A DNA stretch of 64,000 bases from Micromonospora sp. CP22 (lineage in GTDB: Bacteria > Actinomycetota > Actinomycetes > Mycobacteriales > Micromonosporaceae): positions 1 to 64,000 of the forward strand of contig NZ_VCJO01000020.1 in assembly GCF_009712475.1 (NCBI RefSeq), in the 5' to 3' direction. Shown in pieces: positions 1 through 7,678 of this stretch. The position numbers and the translations under genes are program-made. The notes beneath the pieces are model-generated. The model did no database searches and had not been told where the DNA came from. It saw only the letters and a list, made by a program, of their open reading frames with translations. How positions within the stretch are numbered: the stretch's first letter is position 1; each line of letters opens with the position of its first letter.

Positions 1-117
1 AGGCGCCGCGTTCACCGTCACCAGGCCACCGGCCACCAGGACCACGGCAGCAGCCGCAGCCAACCCCGACCGCCAACGACGTCTGGATGGGGAGGTGGGA
101 CGAACCTCACCAATCAT
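1..117 (-). CDS. Secreted protein, N-terminal fragment (cut by window edge)
   Basis: Only the first 39 codons are inside the window, read leftwards from an ATG at 117. They encode a classic Sec or Tat-like signal peptide: a short polar start, a basic RRRWR stretch, then a hydrophobic alanine/valine/leucine core ending in VNAAP, so the product is exported. An AGGAG ribosome site lies about six bases upstream of the ATG, which supports this start. The mature enzyme or binding domain is outside the window and cannot be named. The promoter region at 231-260 contains a perfect inverted repeat and is described separately. Confidence 0.75.
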   Translation of the reverse strand, partial: MIGEVRPTSPSRRRWRSGLAAAAAVVLVAGGLVTVNAAP

Positions 118-230
118 TGATCCACTCCTTCGACTAGGACCACGCGCGGCTGGAGAGGACACGCGTTGTCGCAGGCACCGACGTCGTGGATGGTGGTGTC
201 GACACGTCGGGCCATCAGCGAGCAAGGCTC

Positions 231-260
231 AACGTATCGTCGTAATACGTCACACGTCAA
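231..260 (-). promoter_or_regulatory. Promoter with operator-like inverted repeat
   Basis: On the minus strand, TTGACG (260-255) and TACGTT (236-231) sit 18 bases apart as -35/-10 candidates for the secreted protein at 117. A perfect inverted repeat, ACGTAT-N7-ATACGT (232-250), overlaps the -10 element. A repressor-type site is inferred; the regulator is unknown. Confidence 0.4.
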
Positions 261-288
261 TGACGGTTGTCGATGGAGTGTCTGCTGT

Positions 289-2772
289 CTACTCCCGGTC
301 GATCTGGTGACCCACCACGGCCGGTCCGAGCATGACGGCGAAGCCGGAACCGTCCCGACGCGGATCGGCCGCCGGTAGCTCCACCGCCTCGCCGTTCGCC
401 GTCGACCCCACCGGCCGGGGACCGACCCAACCGACCACCACGTCGGTCTCGCCCTTGAGGAACCGATGGGCACGCACCCCGCCGGTCGCCCGTCCCTTCG
501 CCGGGTACGCCGACAGCGGCGTCACCTTGACCGTCGCGCCGGTCGACGTGACCACCATCGGCTCGCCGTGCTCCGGATCGTCGGTGCGGACCGCGCCGAA
601 GAACACCACCCGCGCACCCGACGGCAGGGAGATCCCGGCCATCCCTCCGCCGCGCAGCCCCTGCGGCCGAATCGTCCCGGCGGGGAACCGCAGCAACGAG
701 GCCGCACTGGTCAGGAAGGCGAGGGTCTCCGCACCGTCGACCAGCCAGGTCGCCCCGACCACCTCGTCACCGTCGCGCAGCCCGATCACCTCGAACTCGT
801 CGGACCGCACCGGCCAGTCCGGGGCACACACCTTCACCACACCCTGCCGGGTGCCGAGCGCCAGCCCCGGCGACCCCTCGGCGGACGCCCCCAGCGGCGC
901 CAGGCCGACCACGGTCTCCCCCGGATCCAGCGGCACCAACTCGGCGGCCGACATCCCACCGCGCAACGACACCGTGCCGGCCTGCTCCGGCAGCACCGGC
1001 AGCGGCAGCACGTCCACCTTGAACGCCCGACCGGCACTGGTCACCAGCAACACCCGGCCCCGGGCGGTGGAGTGAACCACGGCGCGTACCGCGTCGTGCT
1101 TGACCCGGCCGTGCCGGCGCCGCCCCTCGGCGGCCTCCTCCGACTCGGCCGCGGTGCGGGCCACCAGACCGGTGGCCGACAGGATCACCTGGCACGGATC
1201 GTCGGCCACCTCAAGCGGACCGGCCGGCGCGGACGCGGCCAGCACCTCCTTCAGATCACCGTCGATCAACGTCGTACGCCGAGGCACGGCGAACTGCTTG
1301 ACCACGGCGGCCAACTCGTCCGAGACGACCTTCTTCAGCACGTTCTCGTCATCCAGGATGGTCGACAGCTCGGCGATCTCCCCACGGAGCTTCTGCTGCT
1401 CGGCCTCCAGCTCCAGCCGGTCGTACTTCGTCAACCGGCGCAGCGGAGTGTCCAGGATGTAGTTCGCCTGGATCTCGGAGAGCTTGAACTGGCGCATCAG
1501 GCCGCTCCGGGCGGCCTGGGCGTCCTCGCTGCCCCGGATCAGCTTCACCACCTTGTCGATGTCGAGCAGGGCGATCAGCAGACCGTCGACCAGGTGCAGC
1601 CGCTCCTCCCGCTTACGTCTGCGGTACGCGCTGCGCCGGGTCACCACCTCGTAGCGGTGGGCCAGGAACACCTCCAGCAGCTCCTTGAGCCCGAGGGTGC
1701 GCGGCTGCCCGTCGACCAGCACCAGGTTGTTGACGCCGAAGGACTGCTCCAGCGGGGTCAACCGGTAGAGGTCGGCGAGCAGGGCCTGCGGGTTCACGCC
1801 GACCTTGCACTCGATGACCAGCCGGGTGCCGCTCTCGCGGTCGGTCAGGTCCTTGACGTCGGAGATCCCGGTGAGCCGCTTGGTCTTGGTCACCTCGTTC
1901 GTGATCGCGGAGATGACCTTCTCCGCGCCGACGCCGTACGGCAGCTCGACCACCGTGATGGCCTGCCGTCCCCGGCTGCCCTCCAGCGGGCCGATCTCCA
2001 CCTTGCCGCGCATCCGCACCACGCCACGGCCGGTCTCGTACGCCCGGCGCACCTCGTCGAGGCCGAGCAGCAGGCCGCCGGTGGGCAGGTCGGGACCGGG
2101 CACGAACTCCATCAGCTTGTCGAGGGTGGCGTTCGGGTGCCGGATCAGCCACCGGGCGGCCGACACGACCTCGCCGAGGTTGTGCGGGATCATGTTGGTC
2201 GCCATCCCGACCGCGATCCCGGAGGCGCCGTTGACCAGCAGGTTCGGGAAGGCCGCCGGCAGCACGGTGGGCTGGGTCAGCGAGCCGTCGTAGTTGGGCT
2301 CGACGTCGACGGTCTCCTCGCCCAACTCGCCGACGAGCAGCATCGCCTCCCGCGACATCCGAGCCTCGGTGTATCGCGCCGCTGCCGGTCCATCGTCTGG
2401 ACTTCCAAAATTCCCATGCCCGTCGATGAGTGGGACGTTCAACGAGAAGTCCTGCGCCATCCGGACCATCGCGTCGTAGATCGCGCTGTCGCCGTGCGGG
2501 TGGTAGCGACCCATCACGTCGCCGACGACCCGGGCCGACTTGACGTACGCCCGGTCGGGCCGGAAACCGGCCTCGTGCATCGAGTAGAGGATGCGCCGAT
2601 GCACCGGCTTGAGGCCGTCGCGCGCGTCGGGCAACGCCCGGGAATGGATGACCGAGAAGGCATACTCCAGGTAGGAGTCGGACACCTCGGTGGTCAGCGG
2701 GTTGTCGATGATCCGCGCGCCGGCCCGGTCGAACGCGGAATGGTCGACCTTCGTCTCCTTGCGGCGTGCCAT
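289..2772 (-). CDS. parC: DNA topoisomerase IV subunit A (ParC)
   Basis: This 827-residue protein is the DNA breakage-reunion subunit of a type IIA topoisomerase; it pairs with ParE encoded just upstream to relax and decatenate DNA. The winged-helix and tower region fills about residues 30-470. The catalytic tyrosine is Y134 in AARYTEAR, with the usual ARVVGDVMGRYHPHGD motif before it. The C-terminal part from about residue 510 looks like the beta-pinwheel domain, but the canonical GyrA box (QRRGGKG type) is absent, which favours topoisomerase IV over gyrase. It starts 31 bases after parE on the same strand, behind a GGAAGGAAAG ribosome site, so the two form an operon. It could be annotated as a second gyrA by automatic pipelines. 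Confidence 0.93.
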   Translation of the reverse strand: MARRKETKVDHSAFDRAGARIIDNPLTTEVSDSYLEYAFSVIHSRALPDARDGLKPVHRRILYSMHEAGFRPDRAYVKSARVVGDVMGRYHPHGDSAIYDAMVRMAQDFSLNVPLIDGHGNFGSPDDGPAAARYTEARMSREAMLLVGELGEETVDVEPNYDGSLTQPTVLPAAFPNLLVNGASGIAVGMATNMIPHNLGEVVSAARWLIRHPNATLDKLMEFVPGPDLPTGGLLLGLDEVRRAYETGRGVVRMRGKVEIGPLEGSRGRQAITVVELPYGVGAEKVISAITNEVTKTKRLTGISDVKDLTDRESGTRLVIECKVGVNPQALLADLYRLTPLEQSFGVNNLVLVDGQPRTLGLKELLEVFLAHRYEVVTRRSAYRRRKREERLHLVDGLLIALLDIDKVVKLIRGSEDAQAARSGLMRQFKLSEIQANYILDTPLRRLTKYDRLELEAEQQKLRGEIAELSTILDDENVLKKVVSDELAAVVKQFAVPRRTTLIDGDLKEVLAASAPAGPLEVADDPCQVILSATGLVARTAAESEEAAEGRRRHGRVKHDAVRAVVHSTARGRVLLVTSAGRAFKVDVLPLPVLPEQAGTVSLRGGMSAAELVPLDPGETVVGLAPLGASAEGSPGLALGTRQGVVKVCAPDWPVRSDEFEVIGLRDGDEVVGATWLVDGAETLAFLTSAASLLRFPAGTIRPQGLRGGGMAGISLPSGARVVFFGAVRTDDPEHGEPMVVTSTGATVKVTPLSAYPAKGRATGGVRAHRFLKGETDVVVGWVGPRPVGSTANGEAVELPAADPRRDGSGFAVMLGPAVVGHQIDRE

Positions 2773-2803
2773 GGCTCAGCTTTCCTTCCGAAAGGCCCGA
2801 TGG

Positions 2804-5356
2804 TCAGGCGTCGATGGCGTCACGGTCGACCCGGTCGGCGGAGTCGATCAGCCACTTCCGGCGCGGCTCGACCTTCTCCCCCATCAACAGCTCGAGGATC
2901 CGCTCGGCGGCGTCGACGTCGTCCAGGGTGATCCGGCGTACCGCACGGGTGGCCGGGTTCATGGTGGTCTCCCACAGCTCCTCGGCGTCCATCTCACCGA
3001 GACCCTTGAACCGGGGCACCGGGGTGACGATCTGCTTGCCGGCCTTCTCCAACCGGCGCACCGTCGACTCCATCTCCGCCTGGGTGTAGGTGTAGACGGT
3101 CTCCGGGTTGCGCCCCTTGGTCGTGATCTTGTGCAGGGGCGGCATGGCGGCGTAGAGCCGACCGGCCTCGATCAACGGTCGCATGTAGCGGGCGAAGAGC
3201 GTGATCAGCAGCGTACGGATGTGCGCCCCGTCGACGTCGGCGTCGGCCATGATGAGCACCCGGCCGTAGCGCAGCGCCGACAGGTCGAAGGTGCGCCCGG
3301 AGCCGGCCCCGAGCACCTGCACGATCGCCGCGCACTCGGCGTTGTCGAGCACCTGCTGAAGGTTGGCCTTCTGCACGTTGAGGATCTTGCCGCGAATCGG
3401 AAGAAGCGCCTGATACTCGGAGGTACGGGCGACTCGGGCGCTGTTGTGCACGAAGACGCCGGCTTCCAATGCGAAGTTGTGGTAGCCCTCGACCGTCAGG
3501 TCATAGACGTCTGCCGTCTCGTCGAGCGGCTCGACGGAAGCCACCTGGTGATTAACCAGAGCAGCAGCCTCCCGAAGCCGGGCGTAGTCGCCGTCATAGA
3601 GCTTCTGCCCGGCGGTCTCGCTGGACAGGCTGCGGTAGAGCGGCATGAGGGAATCACCGGGCATGAGGGCGTCAGCCCGACGGTAGGAGCCGTCACGTAG
3701 CCGGAAGAGGTGGTCCGGGGTGCATCTGACCGACTCGCCGTTGTCCAGAGTCACCCGCACCAGCGGCGCATTCCGCTTGGTCAGCCGCGGCTCGACAAGT
3801 GGCGCGACAACGACCCCGCCAGCCTTGTTGGTCGTGTAGCCAAAGTGGGTGACGCCCTGCTGCCAGTCATCGGCGAGTTCCGCGAATGATCGGCTCCCGC
3901 CCGAAGCGAGCGCGACCTTCGTGTCGCCCGTAAAGCATCCCAGGGCGCTGTCGCCCTCGACGATGAACAGCTCGCTGCGGTCCACTCCGGTGGCGCGGCA
4001 GTCGACGAGCTTGGCGGGCATGGCCGCGCCTTCGAGGGCGGTCTTGCGGCGGGCCGCGTCCTTCTGCTGCTTCTGGGTCAGGCGTACGCGGGACGCGTCG
4101 ACGATCTTCTGGAGGACGGTGCGGGCCTCGGTGCGCGTCTTCCGGTCGTCGAGCCAGGACTTGACGTGCTGCTCCACCAGCCCCTGCACGACCTTGGTGA
4201 TGCCGGCGGTGGAGAGTTCGTCCTTGGTCTGCGAGGTGAACTGCGGCTCGGGCACCCGGACGTGCACCACCGCCGTCATGCCCTCCAGGACGTCGTCCAG
4301 CGTGGGCGCCTCCTCCTTGGCCTTGAGCAGGCCACGGGCGTTGCGGACGGCGTCGGCGAGGGTCCGCGCGAGGGCCCGCTCGAACCCCTTGCGGTGGGTG
4401 CCGCCGTGGGCGTTGCGGATGGTGTTGGTGAAGCACTCCACGGTGCGTTCGTAGCCGGTGCCCCAGCGGAAGGCGATCTCGACCTCGGCGCGGCGCTGCA
4501 CGTTGGACTGCATGACACCGTTGGCGTCGGCGGCGTTCTCGCGGTACGTCCCCTCACCGGTGACCAGGAGAGTGCCGGAGACGGGCCGGTCGCCGGCCGG
4601 GGCGAGGAACTCCACCATGTCGGTGAGCCCGTTGGGGTAGTGGAAGCGCTCCTCGGTGGGCTCCTGCGCGGTGTGATCGCGCAACGTGTAGCTGACGCCG
4701 GGGACCAGGAAGGCGGTGTGACGCAGCTTGGCCCGTACCGCGTGGTGGTCGAGCGCGGCCCCGGTCTCGAAGTAGCGGGGGTCGTGCCAGTAGCGGATGG
4801 AGGTGCCGGTGCGCTGGCCGCGCTTCATGGCGCGGACGACCTGGAGCCCGGGGCCGGGGGTGAACGGCGCGTCCGGACCGTCGCCGTCGAAGACGCCGGG
4901 CACGCCGTGCTGGAACGACATGGCGTGCACCTTGCCGCCCCGGCGCACGGTGACGTCGAAGCGGCGGGACAGGGCGTTGACCGCGGAGGCGCCGACGCCG
5001 TGCAGGCCACCCGAGGTCTTGTAGCCGGAGCCGCCGAACTTGCCTCCGGCGTGCAGACGGGTGAGCACCAGCTCGACTCCGGAGATGCCGGAACGCGCGT
5101 GCACGTCGGTGGGGATGCCTCGGCCGTCGTCGTCGACCTGCACCGACCCGTCGGCGTGCAGGATCACCTCGATGGTGGTGGCGTGGCCGGCGACACCCTC
5201 GTCGGTGGAGTTGTCGAGGATCTCGTTGACGAGGTGGCCCACGCCACGGCTGTCGGTGGAGCCGATGTACATGCCGGGCCGCTTGCGGACAGCGTCCAGC
5301 CCCTCAAGGTGGGTGAGGTCGTCGGCCCCGTACAGGGTGTCAGGCTCTGCGGTCAA
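2804..5356 (-). CDS. parE: DNA topoisomerase IV subunit B (ParE), intein-containing precursor
   Basis: This encodes the ATPase and Toprim subunit of topoisomerase IV as an 850-residue precursor; removing the intein leaves 685 residues, a normal ParE size. The GHKL ATPase is at the N-terminus (ILDNSTDEG, DDDGRGIP near 74-81, then GGLHGVGASAVNALS). The Toprim acid is in EGDSALG (467-473), and DADVDG (705-710) lies after the intein. A mini-intein occupies residues 474-638. The open frame extends upstream to 5875, but that extension has no homology-like content and overlaps the divergent gene. I place the start at a TTG (5354-5356) behind GGGGAG and just before the conserved LYGADDLTHLEGLDAVRKRP region; an upstream GTG is possible. 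Function depends on correct protein splicing. The neighbouring parC confirms the assignment as ParE rather than GyrB. Confidence 0.9.
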   Translation of the reverse strand: MTAEPDTLYGADDLTHLEGLDAVRKRPGMYIGSTDSRGVGHLVNEILDNSTDEGVAGHATTIEVILHADGSVQVDDDGRGIPTDVHARSGISGVELVLTRLHAGGKFGGSGYKTSGGLHGVGASAVNALSRRFDVTVRRGGKVHAMSFQHGVPGVFDGDGPDAPFTPGPGLQVVRAMKRGQRTGTSIRYWHDPRYFETGAALDHHAVRAKLRHTAFLVPGVSYTLRDHTAQEPTEERFHYPNGLTDMVEFLAPAGDRPVSGTLLVTGEGTYRENAADANGVMQSNVQRRAEVEIAFRWGTGYERTVECFTNTIRNAHGGTHRKGFERALARTLADAVRNARGLLKAKEEAPTLDDVLEGMTAVVHVRVPEPQFTSQTKDELSTAGITKVVQGLVEQHVKSWLDDRKTRTEARTVLQKIVDASRVRLTQKQQKDAARRKTALEGAAMPAKLVDCRATGVDRSELFIVEGDSALGCFTGDTKVALASGGSRSFAELADDWQQGVTHFGYTTNKAGGVVVAPLVEPRLTKRNAPLVRVTLDNGESVRCTPDHLFRLRDGSYRRADALMPGDSLMPLYRSLSSETAGQKLYDGDYARLREAAALVNHQVASVEPLDETADVYDLTVEGYHNFALEAGVFVHNSARVARTSEYQALLPIRGKILNVQKANLQQVLDNAECAAIVQVLGAGSGRTFDLSALRYGRVLIMADADVDGAHIRTLLITLFARYMRPLIEAGRLYAAMPPLHKITTKGRNPETVYTYTQAEMESTVRRLEKAGKQIVTPVPRFKGLGEMDAEELWETTMNPATRAVRRITLDDVDAAERILELLMGEKVEPRRKWLIDSADRVDRDAIDA
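3443..3937 (-). other. Mini-intein inside ParE Toprim domain
   Basis: An in-frame 165-residue insertion splits the extein sequence EGDSALG / SARVARTSEYQALLP. It starts with Cys (block A CFTGDTKVAL), has a block B with the TPDH motif near residues 73-76, a block F (DVYDLTVEGYHNFALEAG) and ends in FVHN followed by extein Ser. These are all the residues needed for class 1 splicing: Cys1, the block B Thr and His, penultimate His, terminal Asn and Ser+1. Only about 55 residues separate blocks B and F, so no homing endonuclease domain is present. Sequence and insertion site resemble the cyanobacterial GyrB intein as I remember it. Base composition is visibly less GC-rich than the flanking extein, consistent with acquisition. 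Confidence 0.93.
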
Positions 5357-5741
5357 CTGGTCGTACTCCCCGGTCTTGGCGATGTGCTCCCCGCGCCGGC
5401 CGCCAGCTCGACGACGGCACCGTGGGCGGTCACCCGGCGCAGGCACGGCCGCAGCGAGCGTAGCCGTACGTCCCGACAACCTGTGCAGGACACCCGCCGG
5501 CACGCCGTGCGCTGCCACTGGCGGGCCTTGCTGCGGGTCAACGTCCCGGTCGCCGACCTTATGCCCTGGTGGTCGGAGCCGGGATGCCCGGCCGGTCGGA
5601 GCCGGGCCGACGGCGGAGCGTCTCCTGACCCTGCAGGCCCACCTCACACATGTTTCCCACTGTTGACGTGCGTCACACGTGCGTGATGTCATCACCGCAC
5701 CAGAGGATCTTTCATATTTCCATGAACGGATGGGGATGCCC
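5357..5741. other. Divergent intergenic region parE / SGNH hydrolase
   Basis: No convincing gene lies in this 385-base stretch. It holds a 13-base direct repeat, GGTCGGAGCCGGG, at 5571-5583 and 5594-5606, and the promoter for the secreted hydrolase at 5663-5692. No clear -35/-10 pair for parE was recognised. Long open frames here are extensions of neighbouring frames. Confidence 0.5.
5663..5692 (+). promoter_or_regulatory. Probable promoter of the SGNH hydrolase gene
   Basis: TTGACG (5663-5668) and TGTCAT (5687-5692) are 18 bases apart and about 50 bases before the likely start codon. The spacer carries CGTCACACGT (5671-5680), a decamer also found at 248-257 in the promoter of the other secreted protein in this window. 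Confidence 0.4.
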
Positions 5742-6998
5742 ATGTCCGCGTTGCGTCGTACCGCCGCCGCGATGGCCCTGGCCGTCGCGGCGACGACTCT
5801 CACCACCGCCGTCGCGGCCCCCGCCGCCTCGGCCGCAGCACCCACCGCAGCCGTGGCCCTCGGCGACAGCTTCATCAGCGGCGAGGGCGCCGGCGCCTAC
5901 CAGCCGGTGGTCGACGCGACCGGCGTCGCGCGCGGTTTCCCGGGCTGGACGGCGCCCAACAGCGACGCCTTCTTCTGCCACCGCTCGGCCAACGCCTCGC
6001 TGCACAAGGCGACGCTGCCCGGCATCCAGGACCGGTTCAACCTGGCCTGCTCCGGTGGTCAGCCGCGCGATGTCGCCGCCGCCTCGTCGGCCCGACCGAA
6101 CGGCCGCCAGGTCGCCTCCCAGCTCGACCAGCTCCGCGCGGTCGCCCAGACTCACGACATCGACCTGGTGCTGGTCGGGCTCGGCTCGAACAACAGCTCG
6201 TTCACCTTCGGCGGGGTCGCCGAGAAGTGCGCCAACCGGTTCATCGCCGACGCCTGGACCGGCTGGTGGGAGTTCTGGGCGTACCTGAACGGGCCGGTGG
6301 AGCAGAAGCCGTGCACCGACGCCGACCTGGCCACGGCGGCCCAGGTCAGCGCCGCGACCGCGGAGACCACCGCGGCCGTACGCCAGATCCTGACCACCCT
6401 GCGGGAGGTGGACGCCGACGGTCAGCACCGGGTGGTGTTGCAGGACTACACCAACCCGCTGCCGCTGGACCTGGCCCCGACCTACCACTCCGAGGACAGC
6501 CGGGACGACACCCGGGACAAGTTCCGCGCGCTGGGTGCCGAGCGGTACGCCGCCGGTTGCCCGATCCACCGGGCGAGCCTGGCTCCCGGTCACCGGTTCT
6601 CGCAGAGCCTCGGCAGCATCGTCCGCTCCGTCCGGGACACCCTGGCTGCCGAGTTCCCCAACGCCGACCTGGTCTACCTCAACGTGCAGCGGGCCTTCGA
6701 CGGCGCGCGACTCTGCGAGAACGCGAACAGCCCGACCGGCACGCTGGCCACCCCGATCCGGCTGATGGACAACCCGCCGAACGGCAACTTCGTGACCAGC
6801 CTCTCCGGCAAGGACAAGATCGCTATTCAGCGGATCGCGAACACCTGCGTGAGCTACTTCCAGACCTGCCAGGAGTCGTGGCACCCGAACGCCGCCGGGC
6901 ACCAGGTGCTGGGCCAGTGCCTCTCCGGCGCGGCCAGCACCACGGCCCGTTCGGTCGCCTGCGTACGTTCCTCGAACGGCGCGATCAGCGTCTCCTGA
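5742..6998 (+). CDS. Secreted SGNH/GDSL-family hydrolase
   Basis: This 418-residue exported protein has a signal peptide ending near ASAAAP (about residue 33). Block I is GDSFISGEGAG with the nucleophile Ser43, and the catalytic Asp/His block is SWHPNAAGH near the C-terminus. A GSNNSSF segment stands where block III is expected. It should act outside the cell on ester or acyl bonds; the substrate cannot be told. Several cysteines suggest disulfides. ATG codons at 5730, 5736 and 5742 are all in frame; I chose 5742 because GGATGGGG lies just before it and the basic ALRR head of the signal peptide follows. A hairpin at 7028-7065 can end its transcript. Confidence 0.82.
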   Translation: MSALRRTAAAMALAVAATTLTTAVAAPAASAAAPTAAVALGDSFISGEGAGAYQPVVDATGVARGFPGWTAPNSDAFFCHRSANASLHKATLPGIQDRFNLACSGGQPRDVAAASSARPNGRQVASQLDQLRAVAQTHDIDLVLVGLGSNNSSFTFGGVAEKCANRFIADAWTGWWEFWAYLNGPVEQKPCTDADLATAAQVSAATAETTAAVRQILTTLREVDADGQHRVVLQDYTNPLPLDLAPTYHSEDSRDDTRDKFRALGAERYAAGCPIHRASLAPGHRFSQSLGSIVRSVRDTLAAEFPNADLVYLNVQRAFDGARLCENANSPTGTLATPIRLMDNPPNGNFVTSLSGKDKIAIQRIANTCVSYFQTCQESWHPNAAGHQVLGQCLSGAASTTARSVACVRSSNGAISVS

Positions 6999-7007
6999 CC
7001 GGCTCGG

Positions 7008-7499
7008 TCAGCTGTTCCCACCGGCTCGGACGCCGCTCGGACCTCGACTGGTCCGGGCGGCGTCCGTCGTTGTCGACGCGGGACCGAGGGCGAGCAGCAC
7101 CGGCCCGACCGGCCCGTCGACCAACTGGCCGAGGCTCACCCCGTCGAGGACGGCGAGGAACGCCTCCTGCGCCCGCCGCAGTTCCCCGCGCAGCCGGCAG
7201 GCCGCTCGCAGCGAACAGGCCGACGCGTCGCAGTCGACCACCTCGCCCTCGCCCTCGAACGCCCGGACCACCTGCCCGACGGTGTACGCCGGGGCCTCCT
7301 CGGCGAGGGCCACCCCGCCGGAGCGGCCCCGGATGGTCACCAGTACGCCGAGGCGCTGGAGCCGCTGCACCACCTTCGCCACGTGGTTGCGCGGCAGCGT
7401 CAGGCGGTCGGCCAGCTCGTCCACCGTCGTCCGACGGCCGGTGGCCGCGACGTGCATGGCGATCCGCAGCGCCATGTCGGTGGACCGATTGAGCTTCAC
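7008..7499 (-). CDS. nsrR: Rrf2-family nitric-oxide sensor NsrR
   Basis: This 163-residue winged-helix regulator has the Rrf2 start MKLNRSTDMALRIAMH, a recognition region around DRLTLPRNHVAKVVQRL, and three cysteines at 90, 95 and 101 spaced C-x4-C-x5-C. Those cysteines bind an iron-sulfur cluster in NsrR proteins, and nitric oxide attack on the cluster releases DNA. It is divergent from the flavohaemoglobin gene, the classic NsrR target, which strengthens the name over IscR or RsrR. The C-terminal tail after about residue 135 is longer than usual and low in complexity. A 27-base dyad in the shared promoter (7612-7638) is the likely operator. Confidence 0.87.
   Translation of the reverse strand: MKLNRSTDMALRIAMHVAATGRRTTVDELADRLTLPRNHVAKVVQRLQRLGVLVTIRGRSGGVALAEEAPAYTVGQVVRAFEGEGEVVDCDASACSLRAACRLRGELRRAQEAFLAVLDGVSLGQLVDGPVGPVLLALGPASTTTDAARTSRGPSGVRAGGNS
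7028..7065 (+). terminator. Hairpin after the SGNH hydrolase gene
   Basis: A 9-base outer stem (28-36 with 57-65 of 7000) and a 6-base inner stem (CGGACC/GGTCCG) with a 6-base loop form a strong hairpin 30 bases past the hydrolase stop. It lies inside the 3' end of nsrR. No T tract follows. Confidence 0.4.
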
Positions 7500-7611
7500 G
7501 TTTCGACCCTAGTGCGGGGCAGCCGGTCCGGTGCCGTACGGACCGGTGCGCCCGGCTGGCCGCGATGTCCGGTGTGACCTGTACGACCGGCCATCCGGGA
7601 CCTTCGACCCT

Positions 7612-7638
7612 AAAACCGGTATCTGTGATTCCTGTTTT
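7612..7638. promoter_or_regulatory. Putative NsrR operator in front of hmp
   Basis: An imperfect dyad centred on 7625 has arms AAAACCGGTATC and its mirror (GATTCCTGTTTT read rightwards), matching at most positions including AAAAC/GTTTT ends. It lies 41-67 bases before the hmp start in the nsrR-hmp gap, where an NsrR site is expected. The match to any published consensus was not tested. Confidence 0.5.
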
Positions 7639-7678
7639 GTGGAGGTGCCCGAGCGGTCGAACCAGAAGGAGAACAATC

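Noticed and set aside
466..2931. 821-codon open frame on the plus strand opposite parC
   Set aside because: High GC leaves antisense frames open; the translation is rich in Arg, Gly, Gln and His with no domain, while the minus strand encodes an intact ParC.
5571..5606. GGTCGGAGCCGGG direct repeat upstream of parE
   Set aside because: Two copies only, in very GC-rich sequence, without promoter relation; probably chance or slippage.
5357..5875. Frame extension of ParE by 173 residues
   Set aside because: The extension has no topoisomerase similarity, is Arg/Ala-rich, and would overlap the start of the divergent hydrolase gene. A TTG start with ribosome site fits better.
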